Source: JAPSGB01 sp963775185 (GTDB lineage Bacteria; Myxococcota_A; Polyangia; Polyangiales; Polyangiaceae). From it: a stretch of 64,000 nt of DNA. A program made the position numbers and the translations under genes. Below the pieces are notes generated by a model. That model ran no database searches and had not been told where the DNA came from. It saw nothing but the letters and a program-made list of their open reading frames with translations. Shown here piece after piece: positions 31,087 to 41,204 of the stretch (position 1 is its first letter; each line of letters begins with the position of its first letter). Location of the stretch: contig CAVZIE010000031.1 of the NCBI GenBank assembly GCA_963775185.1, positions 930,001 to 994,000 on the forward strand, given 5' to 3'.

Positions 31087-32447
31087 ATGTTCTCGAAGAT
31101 CCTCATAGCCAACCGCGGCGAGATCGCGATGCGCGTCATTCGCGCGTGTCGGGAGCTCGACATCGCGACGGTGGCGGTCCACTCGCAAGCGGACACCGAC
31201 GCGCTCCACGTTCGCTTCGCCGACGAGGCGATCTGCATCGGCCCGCCGCCCGCGCAGAAGAGCTACCTGAACATCCCGGCGATCATCAGCGCGGCGGAGA
31301 TCAGCGGCGCGGACGCGATTCATCCGGGCTACGGGTTCTTGAGCGAGAACGCCGAGTTCGCGGAGGTCGTCGGGCGTTGCGGGTTGACCTTCATCGGCCC
31401 AAGTCCGGACGCGATGCGCGCGTGGGGCGACAAGCTCCGCGCGCGAGAGATGGCTGTGCGCTTCGGACTGCCGCTGCTGCCCGGCTCGGAGGCGCTGACC
31501 AGCGTCGCCCACGCGGAGCGTGAAGCGCAGCGGATCGGCTTCCCGGTGATGATCAAGGCGCGTGGCGGCGGAGGCGGCCGCGGCATGCGCGTCGTGCGCA
31601 CGACCGCCGAAGTCGGGCGCGCCTTCGAGTCGGCGACGGCGGAGGCGATGAACAGCTTCAACAACCCGGAGCTGTACCTCGAGCGCTTCGTGGAGCGTCC
31701 CGCGCCACATCGAGTTCCAGGCGCTCGCCGACTCGCACGGCCAGGTGTGGACGCTCGGCGAGCGCGAGTGCTCGCTGCAGCGCCGGCACCAGAAGCTGCT
31801 CGAGGAAGCGCCGAGCGTGGCCGTGGACGACGCGCTGCGCGCGAGTATGGGCGCGCGGATCCGGCGCGCCGTCGCCGAGAGCGGCTACACGACGCTAGGA
31901 ACCCTGGAGTTCCTGATGGACGAGGGCGGCGAGCTCTACTTCCTCGAGATGAACACGCGGGTGCAGGTCGAGCACCCGGTGACGGAGATGGTGACGGGCG
32001 TCGATCTCGTGGTGGAGCAGATTCGCGTCGCCGCCGGAGAGAAGCTGGACCTGCCCGACACGCGCCCGTGGAAGTTCCGCGGGCACGCCATCGAGGTTCG
32101 CATCATGGCCGAGGATCCGTACAGCTTCGCGCCGTGGCCCGGGCCGATCACGCGAGTACCACCCGGCGGGCGGCGCGGGCGTGCGCGTCGACTCCGGCGT
32201 GTACGGCGGCTGGACGGTTCCGTCGTGCTACGACTCGCTGCTCGCGAAGGTCATCGTGCACGCGCCGACCCGGCCCGAGGCGCTGCGGCGCATGCGCCGC
32301 GCGCTCGACGAGTTCATCATCGGCGGGATCCGCACCAACATCCCGTTCCAGAAGCGGCTGCTCGACGATCCGGAGGTGTGCGACGGGACCATGACCACGC
32401 GCACCGTCGAGCGCGTGGTCGCCGAGATGCGCGCCGAGCGCGGTTGA
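31087..32447 (+). CDS. accC: Biotin carboxylase AccC (two +1 frame breaks)
   Basis: AccC carboxylates biotin on AccB using ATP and bicarbonate. Motifs include MFSKILIANRGEIAMRVIRACRE, HPGYGFLSENAEFAE, the ATP-grasp Gly-rich loop KARGGGGGRGMR, and EMNTRVQVEHPVTEM. An extra c at 31699-31702 (GAG CGT CCC g CGC CAC) and an extra g at 32156 (ATC ACG CGA g TAC CAC) break the frame. Skipping both restores ERPRHIEFQALADSHGQ and TRYHPAGGAGVRVDSG, and gives 452 aa, the family norm. An organism is unlikely to survive without this enzyme unless there is a second copy. Confidence 0.92.
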
Positions 32448-32479
32448 CAGCCGCCGGCGGCGGTCGGACCTTCGGGGGC

Positions 32480-33487
32480 GTGCACGAGCTTGCGGAGAAG
32501 GCGTTGGCCGGCTCGGTGCGCGCCGCCGCGCGCGTGTGCCGCATCGTCGACGATCGCGCGGACGGATACCGGGACATCCTGCGCGAGCTGTATCCGCGCA
32601 CCGGCGACGCGTGGCTGATCGGCGTCACGGGTAATCCCGGCGCCGGCAAGAGCACGCTGACCGATCGCCTGATCCAGCATTTCCGCGCCTCCGGACTCCG
32701 CGTCGGGGTCGTCGCCGTCGATCCCACGAGCCCGTTCACGGGCGGCGCGATCCTCGGCGATCGCATCCGCATGCAGCGTCACTTCGAAGACGCCGAAGTG
32801 TTCATCCGCTCGGTGGCGACGCGCGGGGCGCTGGGCGGTCTCAGCCGATCGGCCGCGGACATCGCGCGTGTCCTCGACGCGTGGGGCGCCGGCGTGGTGA
32901 TCGTCGAGACGGTGGGCGTCGGACAGGACGAGCTGGAGGTCACGCGTGCCGCGCACACCACGCTGGTGGTGATGGCGCCGGGGCTCGGCGACGACGTGCA
33001 GGCGGCGAAGGCCGGCATCCTCGAGTGCGCCGACGTGTTCGCCGTCAACAAGGCGGACCGCGACGGCGCCGACAACACCGTGCGCGACCTCGAGCTGATG
33101 CTGGCGCTCGGCGGCGAGCCGCACGTCGCGCGCGGCGGCGGGCACTCGGCGGCGAACGTGCGGATCGCGCGCGAAGCCGGCGCCGGCGACGCGCACTGGA
33201 CGCCGCCCATCGTCAAGTGCGTCGCGACGCGCGATCAGGGCGTCCCCGAGCTCGTGGAGCGACTCCAGGCGCACCGCGCCTGGCTCGACGGCACCGTGGC
33301 CGGGCGCGCGCGCCGCGCCGCGCGCATGCGCGAGCAGGTGCTCTCGACGCTGCGGGACGCGTTGGCCGAGGAAGCCGTCGCCGAGCTCGGCGGCGCCATC
33401 GACGAGGCCGCGCGCCGCATCGAGGCGCGCGAGATCAATCCGTACACCGCCTCCGACGAGCTGGTCGCGCGCTTCCGGCGCCGCTGA
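32480..33487 (+). CDS. MeaB/ArgK-type G3E GTPase (copy 2)
   Basis: A 335-aa GTPase with P-loop GNPGAGKSTLTD, VDPTSPFTGGAILGDRIRM, VETVGVGQDE and NKADRDG. It is clearly related to the 24442 gene but of a different subgroup, and it lies behind accBC rather than beside a mutase. It may serve another B12 mutase encoded elsewhere. Start taken as the GTG before HELAEKAL. The stop is 40 nt before the lipoprotein start. Confidence 0.88.
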   Translation: MHELAEKALAGSVRAAARVCRIVDDRADGYRDILRELYPRTGDAWLIGVTGNPGAGKSTLTDRLIQHFRASGLRVGVVAVDPTSPFTGGAILGDRIRMQRHFEDAEVFIRSVATRGALGGLSRSAADIARVLDAWGAGVVIVETVGVGQDELEVTRAAHTTLVVMAPGLGDDVQAAKAGILECADVFAVNKADRDGADNTVRDLELMLALGGEPHVARGGGHSAANVRIAREAGAGDAHWTPPIVKCVATRDQGVPELVERLQAHRAWLDGTVAGRARRAARMREQVLSTLRDALAEEAVAELGGAIDEAARRIEAREINPYTASDELVARFRRR

Positions 33488-33527
33488 CCGATTGACCGCC
33501 GCGGCGGCCTGGCCGAAGATCCACGGG

Positions 33528-34565
33528 ATGCCGCAAAAGAGGCTGCTGGCGGCCATTGTCGCCGCAGGACTTGTCGCGATCGGCGCGTGTGCCGGGTCGG
33601 CCGACGATTCCACGGCTTCCGGAAGCCAACACGGCACGGGCGGCGGTGGTACCGGCGCGACCGGCGGTGGGAGCAGCGCAGCGGGGGGAGGCGCCGGAGC
33701 CCAGGCCTGGCCCGACGGCGGCGGTGGGAGCGCCGGCGGATCGGCGCCCGACGCGGGCGGCACCAGCGCCGGCGGCGCGAGCGGAGCCGGCGGCGCGGGT
33801 GCTGGTGGGGCCAGCGGAGCCGGGACCGGCGGGGCCGGCGGGACCGGTGGCGCGGGCGGGACCGGTGGCGCGGGCGGCGCCTGCACCGTGGAGATCTGCA
33901 ACAACCTCGACGACAACTGCGACGGCCAGATCGACGAGAACCTGAGCCGGGCGTGCAGCGGCGCGTGTGGCAGCGGGACGCAGATCTGCAGCGCCGGCCA
34001 ATGGGGGGCGTGCAGCGCGCCGCAGCCCATACCGTGCATGAACTACTCGACGTGCGCGACCGAGCAGCAGTGCGTCGCGAGCTGTCCGGCCGCGCCGGCC
34101 GAGACCTGCGACCTGGCGGACGACGACTGCAACGGCAGCTGCGACGACGGCGCGGGCTGTCGAGCAGGCGTGTACCGCTCCTGGAAGAGCGCCACCGGGG
34201 AGCACTTCTACTCGAGAAGCGCGAGCGAAGCGGCGTGCTGCGGCTTCAGCGTCGAGTTTACCGATTACTTCTACGTGTACGCGTCCCCCGCGGGCGACCT
34301 GGTAGCGCTCAATCGCTGCGTGCTCGCGGACGGCAAGCACTTTCTCACCAAGACCAGCAACTGCGAAGGCGCGCCGGGCAGCACCAACGAAGGTCCGATC
34401 GGCTACGTCGCTCCGGGCGCGGAGTGCGGCGCCGTGCCGCTCTACCGGCTGTCGGCGAGCAACGGCGACCACCTCTACACGACCAGCGCCTCGGAGCGTC
34501 AGAGCAGCATCGGCGCCGGGTACAACGACGAGGGGATCGCCGCCTACGTGTGGAACGCGCCCTGA
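33528..34565 (+). CDS. Lipoprotein with MopE-type metal motif and DUF5648-like repeats
   Basis: A 345-aa predicted lipoprotein with lipobox AIGAC. After about 100 residues of Gly/Ala/Thr/Ser repeats comes a cysteine-rich segment with CNNLDDNCDGQIDE and CDLADDDCNGSCDDG, the Asp-rich Cys motif of MopE-type myxobacterial surface proteins, likely to bind a divalent metal. The C-terminal half (VYRSWKSATGEHFYSRSASE, PLYRLSASNGDHLYTTSASER) resembles DUF5648 repeats of extracellular proteins. Function unknown, probably cell-surface. Confidence 0.75.
   Translation: MPQKRLLAAIVAAGLVAIGACAGSADDSTASGSQHGTGGGGTGATGGGSSAAGGGAGAQAWPDGGGGSAGGSAPDAGGTSAGGASGAGGAGAGGASGAGTGGAGGTGGAGGTGGAGGACTVEICNNLDDNCDGQIDENLSRACSGACGSGTQICSAGQWGACSAPQPIPCMNYSTCATEQQCVASCPAAPAETCDLADDDCNGSCDDGAGCRAGVYRSWKSATGEHFYSRSASEAACCGFSVEFTDYFYVYASPAGDLVALNRCVLADGKHFLTKTSNCEGAPGSTNEGPIGYVAPGAECGAVPLYRLSASNGDHLYTTSASERQSSIGAGYNDEGIAAYVWNAP
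33630..33890 (+). repeat. Gly-rich low-complexity coding repeat
   Basis: Imperfect GGC/GGT/GCG/ACC repeats encode the Gly/Thr/Ala linker of the lipoprotein. Two exact 18-bp copies stand in tandem at 33837-33872. Confidence 0.8.
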
Positions 34566-34582
34566 GCGGCCTTGCCGCGCGC

Positions 34583-34602
34583 TTCCGCGCCGGGCCGGCA
34601 TC
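34583..34602 (+). repeat. Dispersed palindromic element, copy 4
   Basis: One mismatch to the consensus (central A replaced by G). It lies between, and just touches, the convergent ends of the lipoprotein and MFS genes. Confidence 0.75.
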
Positions 34603-35983
34603 ACCCGGAAGGCGGTCGCCTGGAGCGCACGCCGCTGAACACGCCGATGCGCACGCCGCGGATCGGCTGCATGCCGATGATCTGCACGATCACGCCCAGG
34701 CTCGAGCTCGGCTCCACGTCACGTACCTCGCGGAACGCGGGCAAGAGCGCGACCGAGACGAGCAGGCGCGCGACGCCGGAGATCAGGAACAGAAGCTGCA
34801 GCTTCGACGCCAGCGGCGCCTTCCAGCCGAAGACGACGATCGCGTCGGGCAGATGGTGCGCGATGAAGCCGCCGAGCAGCGCACCCACGAACAGGCCGAG
34901 GTTGGTCAGCGTGTTGTAGTAGGCGACACAGCGGGCGCGCTTGGCGGGCGTCACGGCGTCGAACAGGAAGTTCGCGACGCCGAGGTAGAAGCCCGCCCAC
35001 AGCACGCCGCTCACGATCTGGAACGCGACGATGGCGATCAAGCTGGTCGAGAGCAGCCACAGGAGCGGGATAATCGGCAGCGCGATGCCGCACGCGGCGA
35101 CCACGCGGCGGTTGCCGAAGCGATCGGCGAGCTTGCCCCAGTTGTGCATCGTCACTGCCTGGGACACGACGAACGCGGTCGACGCGAGCGTGAACTGCAC
35201 GTAGGTAAAGTGCAGATCGGAGAGCATGTACGGCGTGAAGAACGGCCCGGCGATGTTCGTGGCCGCGAGCAACAGCGCGACATAGATGGTGAAGCGGCCG
35301 AAATTTCCCGCGGGGGCGCGGCGGACGAAGTCGGTGAACGAGAACGCGTCGGCGCGTGCTGGCGGAACGTAGGCGGGCTCCGCCATCGCGTTCATCTGCC
35401 ACGCGGACACCAGGCGCGCCGCGAGCGACACCGCGAAGATCGCGGCGAACCCCAGCGCCTCCTGGCCGGTCCGGCGCGCGAAGGCGAGGCACAGGCCCGC
35501 CGCCGCCACGCCGCCGATCTGGAAGATGGTCTTGAGCTTGTTCCGGTAGCCGAAGTAGTCGCCGCGTTCGGACGGCTCGACCAGGTCGGCGATCCACGAG
35601 TTCCACGGTGGGACGCCGATGCTGCCGGCGACGTAGTAGAGCAGCGCGGCCGCTACCAGGAGCTCCGGACCGGCGCCGGGCATCAGCCGTGGCAACGCGA
35701 ACAGCGGAACGAAGGCGAGCGCCTGGATCACCGCCGGCACGACCGAGTACGCGCGGCGGCTCGTCGCGCGATCCAGCGCGCTGGCGACCCACAGTTGCGC
35801 CAGCGATCCCGCGAGCAGCGGCGCCGCGGCGAGCACGCCGATGATCAGGTTGTTCGCGCCGAGATAGATGGCAAACGGCGCGAGATACGCCTCGCCCATG
35901 CCGAGCATGAGCGCCTGCGCGCATCCGTCCTTGACCGAGTGGGAGAGGCTCCGCGCCTGATCGCGCCGCCCGACGCCGGTCAT
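34601..35983 (-). CDS. MFS-family transporter
   Basis: A 460-aa integral membrane protein with about 12 hydrophobic segments (for example YLGANNLIIGVLAAAPLLAGSL, IVAFQIVSGVLWAGFYLGVANF). ALDRATSRR and LADRFGNRRVV are loop-2-type Asp-Arg motifs of the major facilitator superfamily. Substrate unknown. Its ATG overlaps the parE stop (ATGA), so it is translated with parE-parC, an unexpected partner. Its tail converges on the 33528 lipoprotein gene. Confidence 0.8.
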   Translation of the reverse strand: MTGVGRRDQARSLSHSVKDGCAQALMLGMGEAYLAPFAIYLGANNLIIGVLAAAPLLAGSLAQLWVASALDRATSRRAYSVVPAVIQALAFVPLFALPRLMPGAGPELLVAAALLYYVAGSIGVPPWNSWIADLVEPSERGDYFGYRNKLKTIFQIGGVAAAGLCLAFARRTGQEALGFAAIFAVSLAARLVSAWQMNAMAEPAYVPPARADAFSFTDFVRRAPAGNFGRFTIYVALLLAATNIAGPFFTPYMLSDLHFTYVQFTLASTAFVVSQAVTMHNWGKLADRFGNRRVVAACGIALPIIPLLWLLSTSLIAIVAFQIVSGVLWAGFYLGVANFLFDAVTPAKRARCVAYYNTLTNLGLFVGALLGGFIAHHLPDAIVVFGWKAPLASKLQLLFLISGVARLLVSVALLPAFREVRDVEPSSSLGVIVQIIGMQPIRGVRIGVFSGVRSRRPPSG

Positions 35984-37883
35984 ACGTCGAGCTCTTCGGC
36001 CTCCTCCGCGCGGTCCATGATGAAGTGGAAGCGGGCGGACGGATCCTTGCCCATCAGCTCGTTGACGATGCGGTCGGTCTCCAGCGCGTCGGCGATCTGC
36101 ACCTTGATCAAGTGCCGGCTGGACGGGTTCAGCGTCGTCTCCCACAACACCTTCGGCATCATCTCGCCCAAACCCTTGAAGCGCGTGATGTCGGCCTTTG
36201 CGTTGCCCTTCTTGTGCTGAGCGAGCAGCCGCTCGCGATCCGCGTCGTCGGCCGCCCAGTACGTCTCCTTGCCGATGTCGATGCGGTAGAGGGGCGGCAT
36301 CGCGACGAACACCTTGCCCTGGCGGATCAGCTCGGTCATGTGGCGGTAGAAGAACGTGAGCAGCAGCGTCGTGATGTGGTTGCCGTCGCTGTCGGCGTCG
36401 GCCAGCAGGATCACGCGCTGGTAGCGTAGGCGGCCGATGTCGAAGTCCTTGCCGATGCCGCAGCCGAGCGCCGTCACCAGATCCGACAGCTCCTTGTTCT
36501 CGAGCACCTTGTTCAGCGGCACGGATTCCGTGTTCAGCACCTTGCCGCGTAGCGGCAGGATCGCCTGGTAGTTTCGATCCCGCCCTTGCTTTGCCGAGCC
36601 GCCGGCGGACTCGCCCTCGACGATGAAGAGCTCGCTATTTTCACGCCGGGAATCGGTGCAATCGCTGAGCTTGCCCGGCAAGGTCAGCTTGCCGCTGGTG
36701 GCGGTCTTGCGCGAGATCGACGCCGACGCGGCGCGCGACGCCTCGCGCGCGCGTGCCGCGAGGATGATACGCGCGACGATCTGCTCGGCGGTCGTGCGGT
36801 TCGAGTTCAGCCACTGCTCGAGGGCGGGGCGCACGGCGCCGTCGACGGCGGCCTGCGTCTCCGGGTTGTTCAGCCGGTCCTTCGTCTGGCCCTGGAACTG
36901 CGGTTCGGCGATGAACACGCTGAGCACGCCGACCATGCCTTCGCGGATGTCGTCCGCCGACAACGTCACGCCGCGCGGCGTGAGGTTGTGCGTCTCGATG
37001 TAGTTGCGCACGGCCTTGACGATGCCGGCGCGAAGGCCATTCTCGTGGGTGCCGCCGCTGCCCGTCGGGATGCCGTTGACGTAGCTGCGCAGGTGCTCGT
37101 CCGTGGACTCGGTCCACTGGAATACCGCCTCGATGCGCGTGCCGTTGTCCTTGGTCAACGCGAACGGCAGCTCGTGGGTCGGCCGCGCGGCGCGCTCTTT
37201 CAGAATGCGCCCCAGGTAGTCGCTGATGCCCTCGGCGTGCTGGAACGTCACCTTGTCGTTCTTCGTCTCGTCGACGAACACGATCTTGAGTCCCTTGTGC
37301 AGGTAGCTCGTCACCTCCAGCCGCTCGCGGATCGTCTCGGCGCTGAAGTCCGTCTTGGGGAAGATCGTCGGGTCGGGATGGAAGCTTACCGTGGTGCCCG
37401 AGCCGCGCGCCTTGCCGAGCTTCTTCAGCTTGCCGACGGGCTTGCCGGCGCGGAACTCCATCTGCCACTCGGCGCCGTTCCGCTTGACGGTGGCGACGAG
37501 CTTGGTCGAGAGCGCGTTCGTCACCGACGCGCCGACGCCGTGCAGGCCGCCGGACGGTCTTGTACATCGTTGTTTTCGAACTTCCCGCCGGCGTGGAGCG
37601 TCGAGAACACGATCTCGAGCGCGCTCTTCTTGTGCTTGGGGTGGATGTCCACCGGGATGCCGCGGCCGTTGTCGCTGACGGTGATGCTGCGGCCGTCCTT
37701 GTGCAGCGTGACGTCGATTTCCGTGGCGTAGCCGTTCATCGCCTCGTCCACGGAGTTGTCGACGATTTCCCACACCAGGTGGTGCAAGCCCGCGGTGCCG
37801 ACGCCGCCGATGTACATGCCCGGCCGCTTGCGCACCGGGTCGAGACCCTCGAGAACGGTGATGTCCTTGGCGGTGTACGTCAT
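35980..37883 (-). CDS. parE: DNA topoisomerase IV/gyrase B-type subunit ParE (two +1 frame breaks 10 nt apart)
   Basis: ParE is the GHKL ATPase subunit of a type IIA topoisomerase. The ATP site (VWEIVDNSVDEAMNGY, DNGRGIPVDIHPKHKK), the transducer and the TOPRIM motifs (ELFIVEGESAGGSAKQGRDR, LADADSDGNHITTLLL) are all present. Two extra g's, at 37565 and 37555, fall inside GGKFENND-YKT-SGGLHGVG: GAT g TAC AAG ACC g TCC. Skipping both gives the invariant GGKFENNDYKTSGGLHGVG and a normal 633-aa protein. Start overlaps the parC stop (ATGA). gyrA lies nearby, and gyrB is not in the window, so naming this parE rather than gyrB rests on the parC pairing. Confidence 0.9.
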
Positions 37884-40324
37884 GCGGGCTGCTCCTCCAG
37901 GCTCGGCGGCGCGGTGGGCGGCTCGCCGAGGATCTCCACCAGTTGTCCGCGCTGCATGATCTCGCGCCCGCGGCCGCCGCGGCCCGTGACTTCGTAGATC
38001 GCCGTGTTGATGCGCTTCTCGCCGCCCAGGGACGACTTGACGACCAGCGTGTCGCGCTCGCTGGTCGCGGCCTTGATGCCCAGGAGCTCGTCTCCGGACG
38101 CGAGCTTGACCAGCAGGACGCCCTTGCCCGGTCCGGACAGGTAGTTGATGTCCTGCACCTTGGTCAGCAGGGCCCGGCGCTGCTTCGACGCCGTCATTAT
38201 GATCTCCTCGCCGTGGACCCGGTCCACACCGATGATGACCGCGCCCTTGCTCGGTCGTGCGAAGCGTCGCCCGCTCTTCGTGCTCGGCTCGACGAACCCG
38301 GAGAGGCCGAAGCAGAGCGCGTAGCCGTCGCTGCTCGCGGCGACGGCGTAGGTCTCGGGGAAGTAGCCCTCCTTCTCCGCCACGTCGCCGACCACGCGCG
38401 GGTCGAGGGAGATCGCCGACAGGATGCGCTCGCCGTCCTTCAGCTTGAACAGCTTCTGGATCGGCTCGCCGTAGCCGGTAGTCGCCGGCACGTCGATGAT
38501 GCGGCAGGTGTAGGCGGTGCCGAAGTTGGAGAAGAACGCGATCGTCGCGCGCGTGGAACCGGCCTGGATGCAGAGCACCTGATCGCCCTCGCGCAGGCGC
38601 GTCGATGCAGGGTCCTTGATTTCCTTCTGGCGCTTGACCCAGCCGTCGCGCGTGAGCAGCACGTGGTTGTCCTCGGCGACGATCAGCTCTTCGGCGCTGA
38701 ACTCGGGCTCGTCTTCGACGACCTCGATCACGGTGCGGCGCTTGGCGAGCTTGCCGTAGCTCGCCAGGATCTCGCCGAGCTCCGTCTTGACGATCGACCA
38801 GCGCCCCTTGCCCTGGGCCTCGCCGAGCAGCTTCTTGATCTCCTTCGCGCGCTTCTGCTTCTCCGCGAGCTCCTTCTGGATGACCAGGATTTCGAGCTTC
38901 GCGAGCCGGTACAGCTTGAGCTCGAGGATCGCGTCGGTCTGCTCCGCGTCGAGCTTGTAGCGCATCATGATCTTCCGGGCCGCGTCGGCCTTGCCGTCGC
39001 TCGCGCGGATCAGCTTCAGGATCTGGTCGAGGGCGTCGAAGATGGTGACGAAGCCTTCGAGGATGTGCATGCGGCGCTCGAGCGCACGAAGCTCGTGCTG
39101 CAGGCGGCGGGTGACCACGTCCAGGCGGAAATGGAGGAAGTGCCAGAGGATCGACTTCAGATCGAGCTGCTCCGGGCGCCCCACGTCGGGGTTCTCCGTG
39201 GGGACGAGGCACACCATGTTGACGGCGAAGTTCGTCTGCAGCGGCGTCTGCTTGTAGAGGTACGCGAGCACTTTGTGCTCGTCGGCGTCCTTCCTGAGCT
39301 CGAGCTCGATCCGCACGTCGTCCGTGGAGACGTCCCGCACGTCGAGGAGCAGCGGCATCTTGCGGCTCGTCACCACCTCCGCGATGCGCTCGACCAGCGT
39401 CGACTTGTTCACGGAGTAGGGGATGCTCGTGATGATGATCTTCTTGCCGGTGCGGCTCTCTGGTCCCTTCTCCCAGGTGCCGCGCACGCGGATCGAGCCC
39501 CGCCCGGTCTCGTAGACCTGCTTGATCTCCTCCGTGGTCGAGACGATCTGCCCACCGGTCGGGAAGTCCGGACCCTTGATCGTCCGGCACAGCTCCCTGC
39601 TCGACAGATCCCGTCCTTCAACCAGCGCGTCGAGCAGCCTGAGCGCGGCGTTGGTGACCTCTTCGGGATTGTGCGGCGGGATGTTCGTGGCCATGCCGAC
39701 CGCGATCCCCGATGCGCCGTTGATCAGCAGGTTCGGCAGCATCGACGGCAGCACGACCGGCTCGGACTTGGTGCCGTCGTAGTTGGGACGGAAGTGCACC
39801 GTGTCCTGCCCGAGCTCGCCGAGCATGGCGCTGGCCGGCGGCGCGAGCCGGCACTCCGTGTAGCGGTACGCCGCCGCCGGATCGCCGTCGAGGGAGCCGA
39901 AATTGCCCGATCCGTCCACCAGCGGCACGCGCAGGGAGAACGCCTGCGCCATGCGCACCAGCGCGTCGTAGATCGCGGCGTCGCCGTGCGGGTGGTAGTT
40001 GCCCATCACGTCGCCGACGACCTTGGCGCACTTGCGGTGCTTGGCCTCGGGACCGATGCCCTGCTGCCACATCGTGTACAAGATGCGGCGCTGCACCGGC
40101 TTCAGGCCGTCGCGCACGTCCGGCAGGGCGCGGCTGGTGATGACCGAGAGCGCGTAGTTCAGGTACCGGGCCTGCGCGATCTCGTGCAACGGCGAGCCGT
40201 GGTCGAACAGCTCGCCCTGATCCCCGGGACCCCCGCCGCTCTTGCCCTTGCCGCCCTTGCCGCTCTTGCCGCTCTTGCCGCCCTTGCCGGCTCTTGCTGA
40301 ACCCGATTTGCGAACCTTGGCCAA
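37880..40324 (-). CDS. parC: DNA topoisomerase IV subunit A, ParC
   Basis: ParC is the DNA-cleaving subunit of topoisomerase IV. The 814-aa protein has the quinolone-determining region (RYLNYALSVITSRALPDVRDGLKPVQRRILYTM, HPHGDAAIYDALVRMAQ) and the catalytic Tyr in AAYRYTE. The C-terminal beta-pinwheel lacks a gyrase box, supporting ParC. The start is TTG behind GAGGAG at good spacing; the N-terminus is an unusual run of about 30 Gly/Lys/Ser residues that could bind DNA. parE and an MFS gene follow in an overlapping operon. Confidence 0.92.
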   Translation of the reverse strand: MAKVRKSGSARAGKGGKSGKSGKGGKGKSGGGPGDQGELFDHGSPLHEIAQARYLNYALSVITSRALPDVRDGLKPVQRRILYTMWQQGIGPEAKHRKCAKVVGDVMGNYHPHGDAAIYDALVRMAQAFSLRVPLVDGSGNFGSLDGDPAAAYRYTECRLAPPASAMLGELGQDTVHFRPNYDGTKSEPVVLPSMLPNLLINGASGIAVGMATNIPPHNPEEVTNAALRLLDALVEGRDLSSRELCRTIKGPDFPTGGQIVSTTEEIKQVYETGRGSIRVRGTWEKGPESRTGKKIIITSIPYSVNKSTLVERIAEVVTSRKMPLLLDVRDVSTDDVRIELELRKDADEHKVLAYLYKQTPLQTNFAVNMVCLVPTENPDVGRPEQLDLKSILWHFLHFRLDVVTRRLQHELRALERRMHILEGFVTIFDALDQILKLIRASDGKADAARKIMMRYKLDAEQTDAILELKLYRLAKLEILVIQKELAEKQKRAKEIKKLLGEAQGKGRWSIVKTELGEILASYGKLAKRRTVIEVVEDEPEFSAEELIVAEDNHVLLTRDGWVKRQKEIKDPASTRLREGDQVLCIQAGSTRATIAFFSNFGTAYTCRIIDVPATTGYGEPIQKLFKLKDGERILSAISLDPRVVGDVAEKEGYFPETYAVAASSDGYALCFGLSGFVEPSTKSGRRFARPSKGAVIIGVDRVHGEEIIMTASKQRRALLTKVQDINYLSGPGKGVLLVKLASGDELLGIKAATSERDTLVVKSSLGGEKRINTAIYEVTGRGGRGREIMQRGQLVEILGEPPTAPPSLEEQPA
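40225..40300 (-). repeat. Nine-base coding repeats in the parC N-terminus
   Basis: Repeated GGCAAGAGC/GGCAAGGGC units encode the Gly-Lys-Ser/Gly tract of ParC. Confidence 0.75.
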
Positions 40325-40414
40325 CGGCTCTCCTCGACGCGCCGAATATGCCGCACGCCAGGGCGTTCGCTAGCTGCTTTTGAGCGGAAAGGCCAGGAAA
40401 TGTCCGATCTTCGG

Positions 40415-40434
40415 GATGCCGGTCCGGCGCGGAA
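40415..40434 (-). repeat. Dispersed palindromic element, copy 5
   Basis: Exact copy in reverse orientation, between the 40460-41119 lipoprotein stop and parC. Confidence 0.85.
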
Positions 40435-40459
40435 ACAGTCGGGAATCAAGCTCGGCGAG

Positions 40460-41119
40460 TCAGTGGCGCGCGGCGTGGGTTGTCACGGGCGACGGCGCGT
40501 CGCCGGCAGCCGCCGGATCGTTCGTCGTCGGGGCGCTGCTAGCGGCAGCTGCGGGGCCGCAATCGCACGCGGTGAAGGCAGTCCCGTCGGTGTTGCAGGC
40601 CTGCCCGCCGTGGCAGCCGCCGGGTCCCGTGCATGCCTGGGTGGCGCCCGGGAAACACCGCGCTGCGGCCGCGACCGCGACCGGCGGCGGCGCGCTTGCG
40701 GGCCCGGCCTGCGCGGGCGGGCCGGTGAACACGATGCACGTTCCGCGGAAGCCCTTGAGCGTCCTCACACTCGACGAGCCGGAGCCGTTCGACGTCGAGC
40801 CGCTCCCCTCGACGGAGTTGGCCGTTCCGTTGATCACCAGCCCGTCGCAACCGTACTGCGCCGCCTGCGTACGCATGGCATTGAGGATCTTGGTCTGGCC
40901 ACCGGAGCTGTACGCGGACGCCTGGCGTGCCTCGATCACGCCGACTTCGACGTAGGGTTGATTGGGAACCGCGGTCGTGAACACTTGAACGGACTGGATG
41001 GGACGCGCAGTCATCGGGTGAGGCGGAATGTTCGTGGGAGTGAACGACACCTTCGTTCCGCACGCGGACATCGAAGAAACAAGGATACAGGCTCCCCCGA
41101 CAACCAATGCTCGCGTCAT
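40460..41119 (-). CDS. Small Cys-rich lipoprotein
   Basis: A 219-aa predicted lipoprotein (lipobox SSMSAC). The first half holds a conserved-looking block, PYVEVGVIEARQASAYSSGG...AAQYGCDGLVI, seen in uncharacterised myxobacterial lipoproteins; the second half has the motif CFPGATQACTGPGGCHGGQAC with regularly spaced cysteines. GAGGAGGG precedes the ATG by 8 nt. Function unknown. Confidence 0.7.
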   Translation of the reverse strand: MTRALVVGGACILVSSMSACGTKVSFTPTNIPPHPMTARPIQSVQVFTTAVPNQPYVEVGVIEARQASAYSSGGQTKILNAMRTQAAQYGCDGLVINGTANSVEGSGSTSNGSGSSSVRTLKGFRGTCIVFTGPPAQAGPASAPPPVAVAAAARCFPGATQACTGPGGCHGGQACNTDGTAFTACDCGPAAAASSAPTTNDPAAAGDAPSPVTTHAARH

Positions 41120-41150
41120 ACCGAATGCCCTCCTCGACGTCTGGCGCGGA

Positions 41151-41156
41151 TGATAC
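41151..41156 (-). promoter_or_regulatory. -10 box for the Cys-rich lipoprotein gene
   Basis: TATCAT on the minus strand, the same hexamer as before the kinase gene. The -35 is not clear. Confidence 0.35.
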
Positions 41157-41204
41157 GCGCGCGCGGAGCTCCGTCGAGCTGTGCCAACCCTTGGTCACCG
41201 GCCG

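Noticed and set aside
40225..40300. Short regular repeats resembling a CRISPR-like array
   Set aside because: They are 9-bp in-frame coding repeats of ParC with no spacers.
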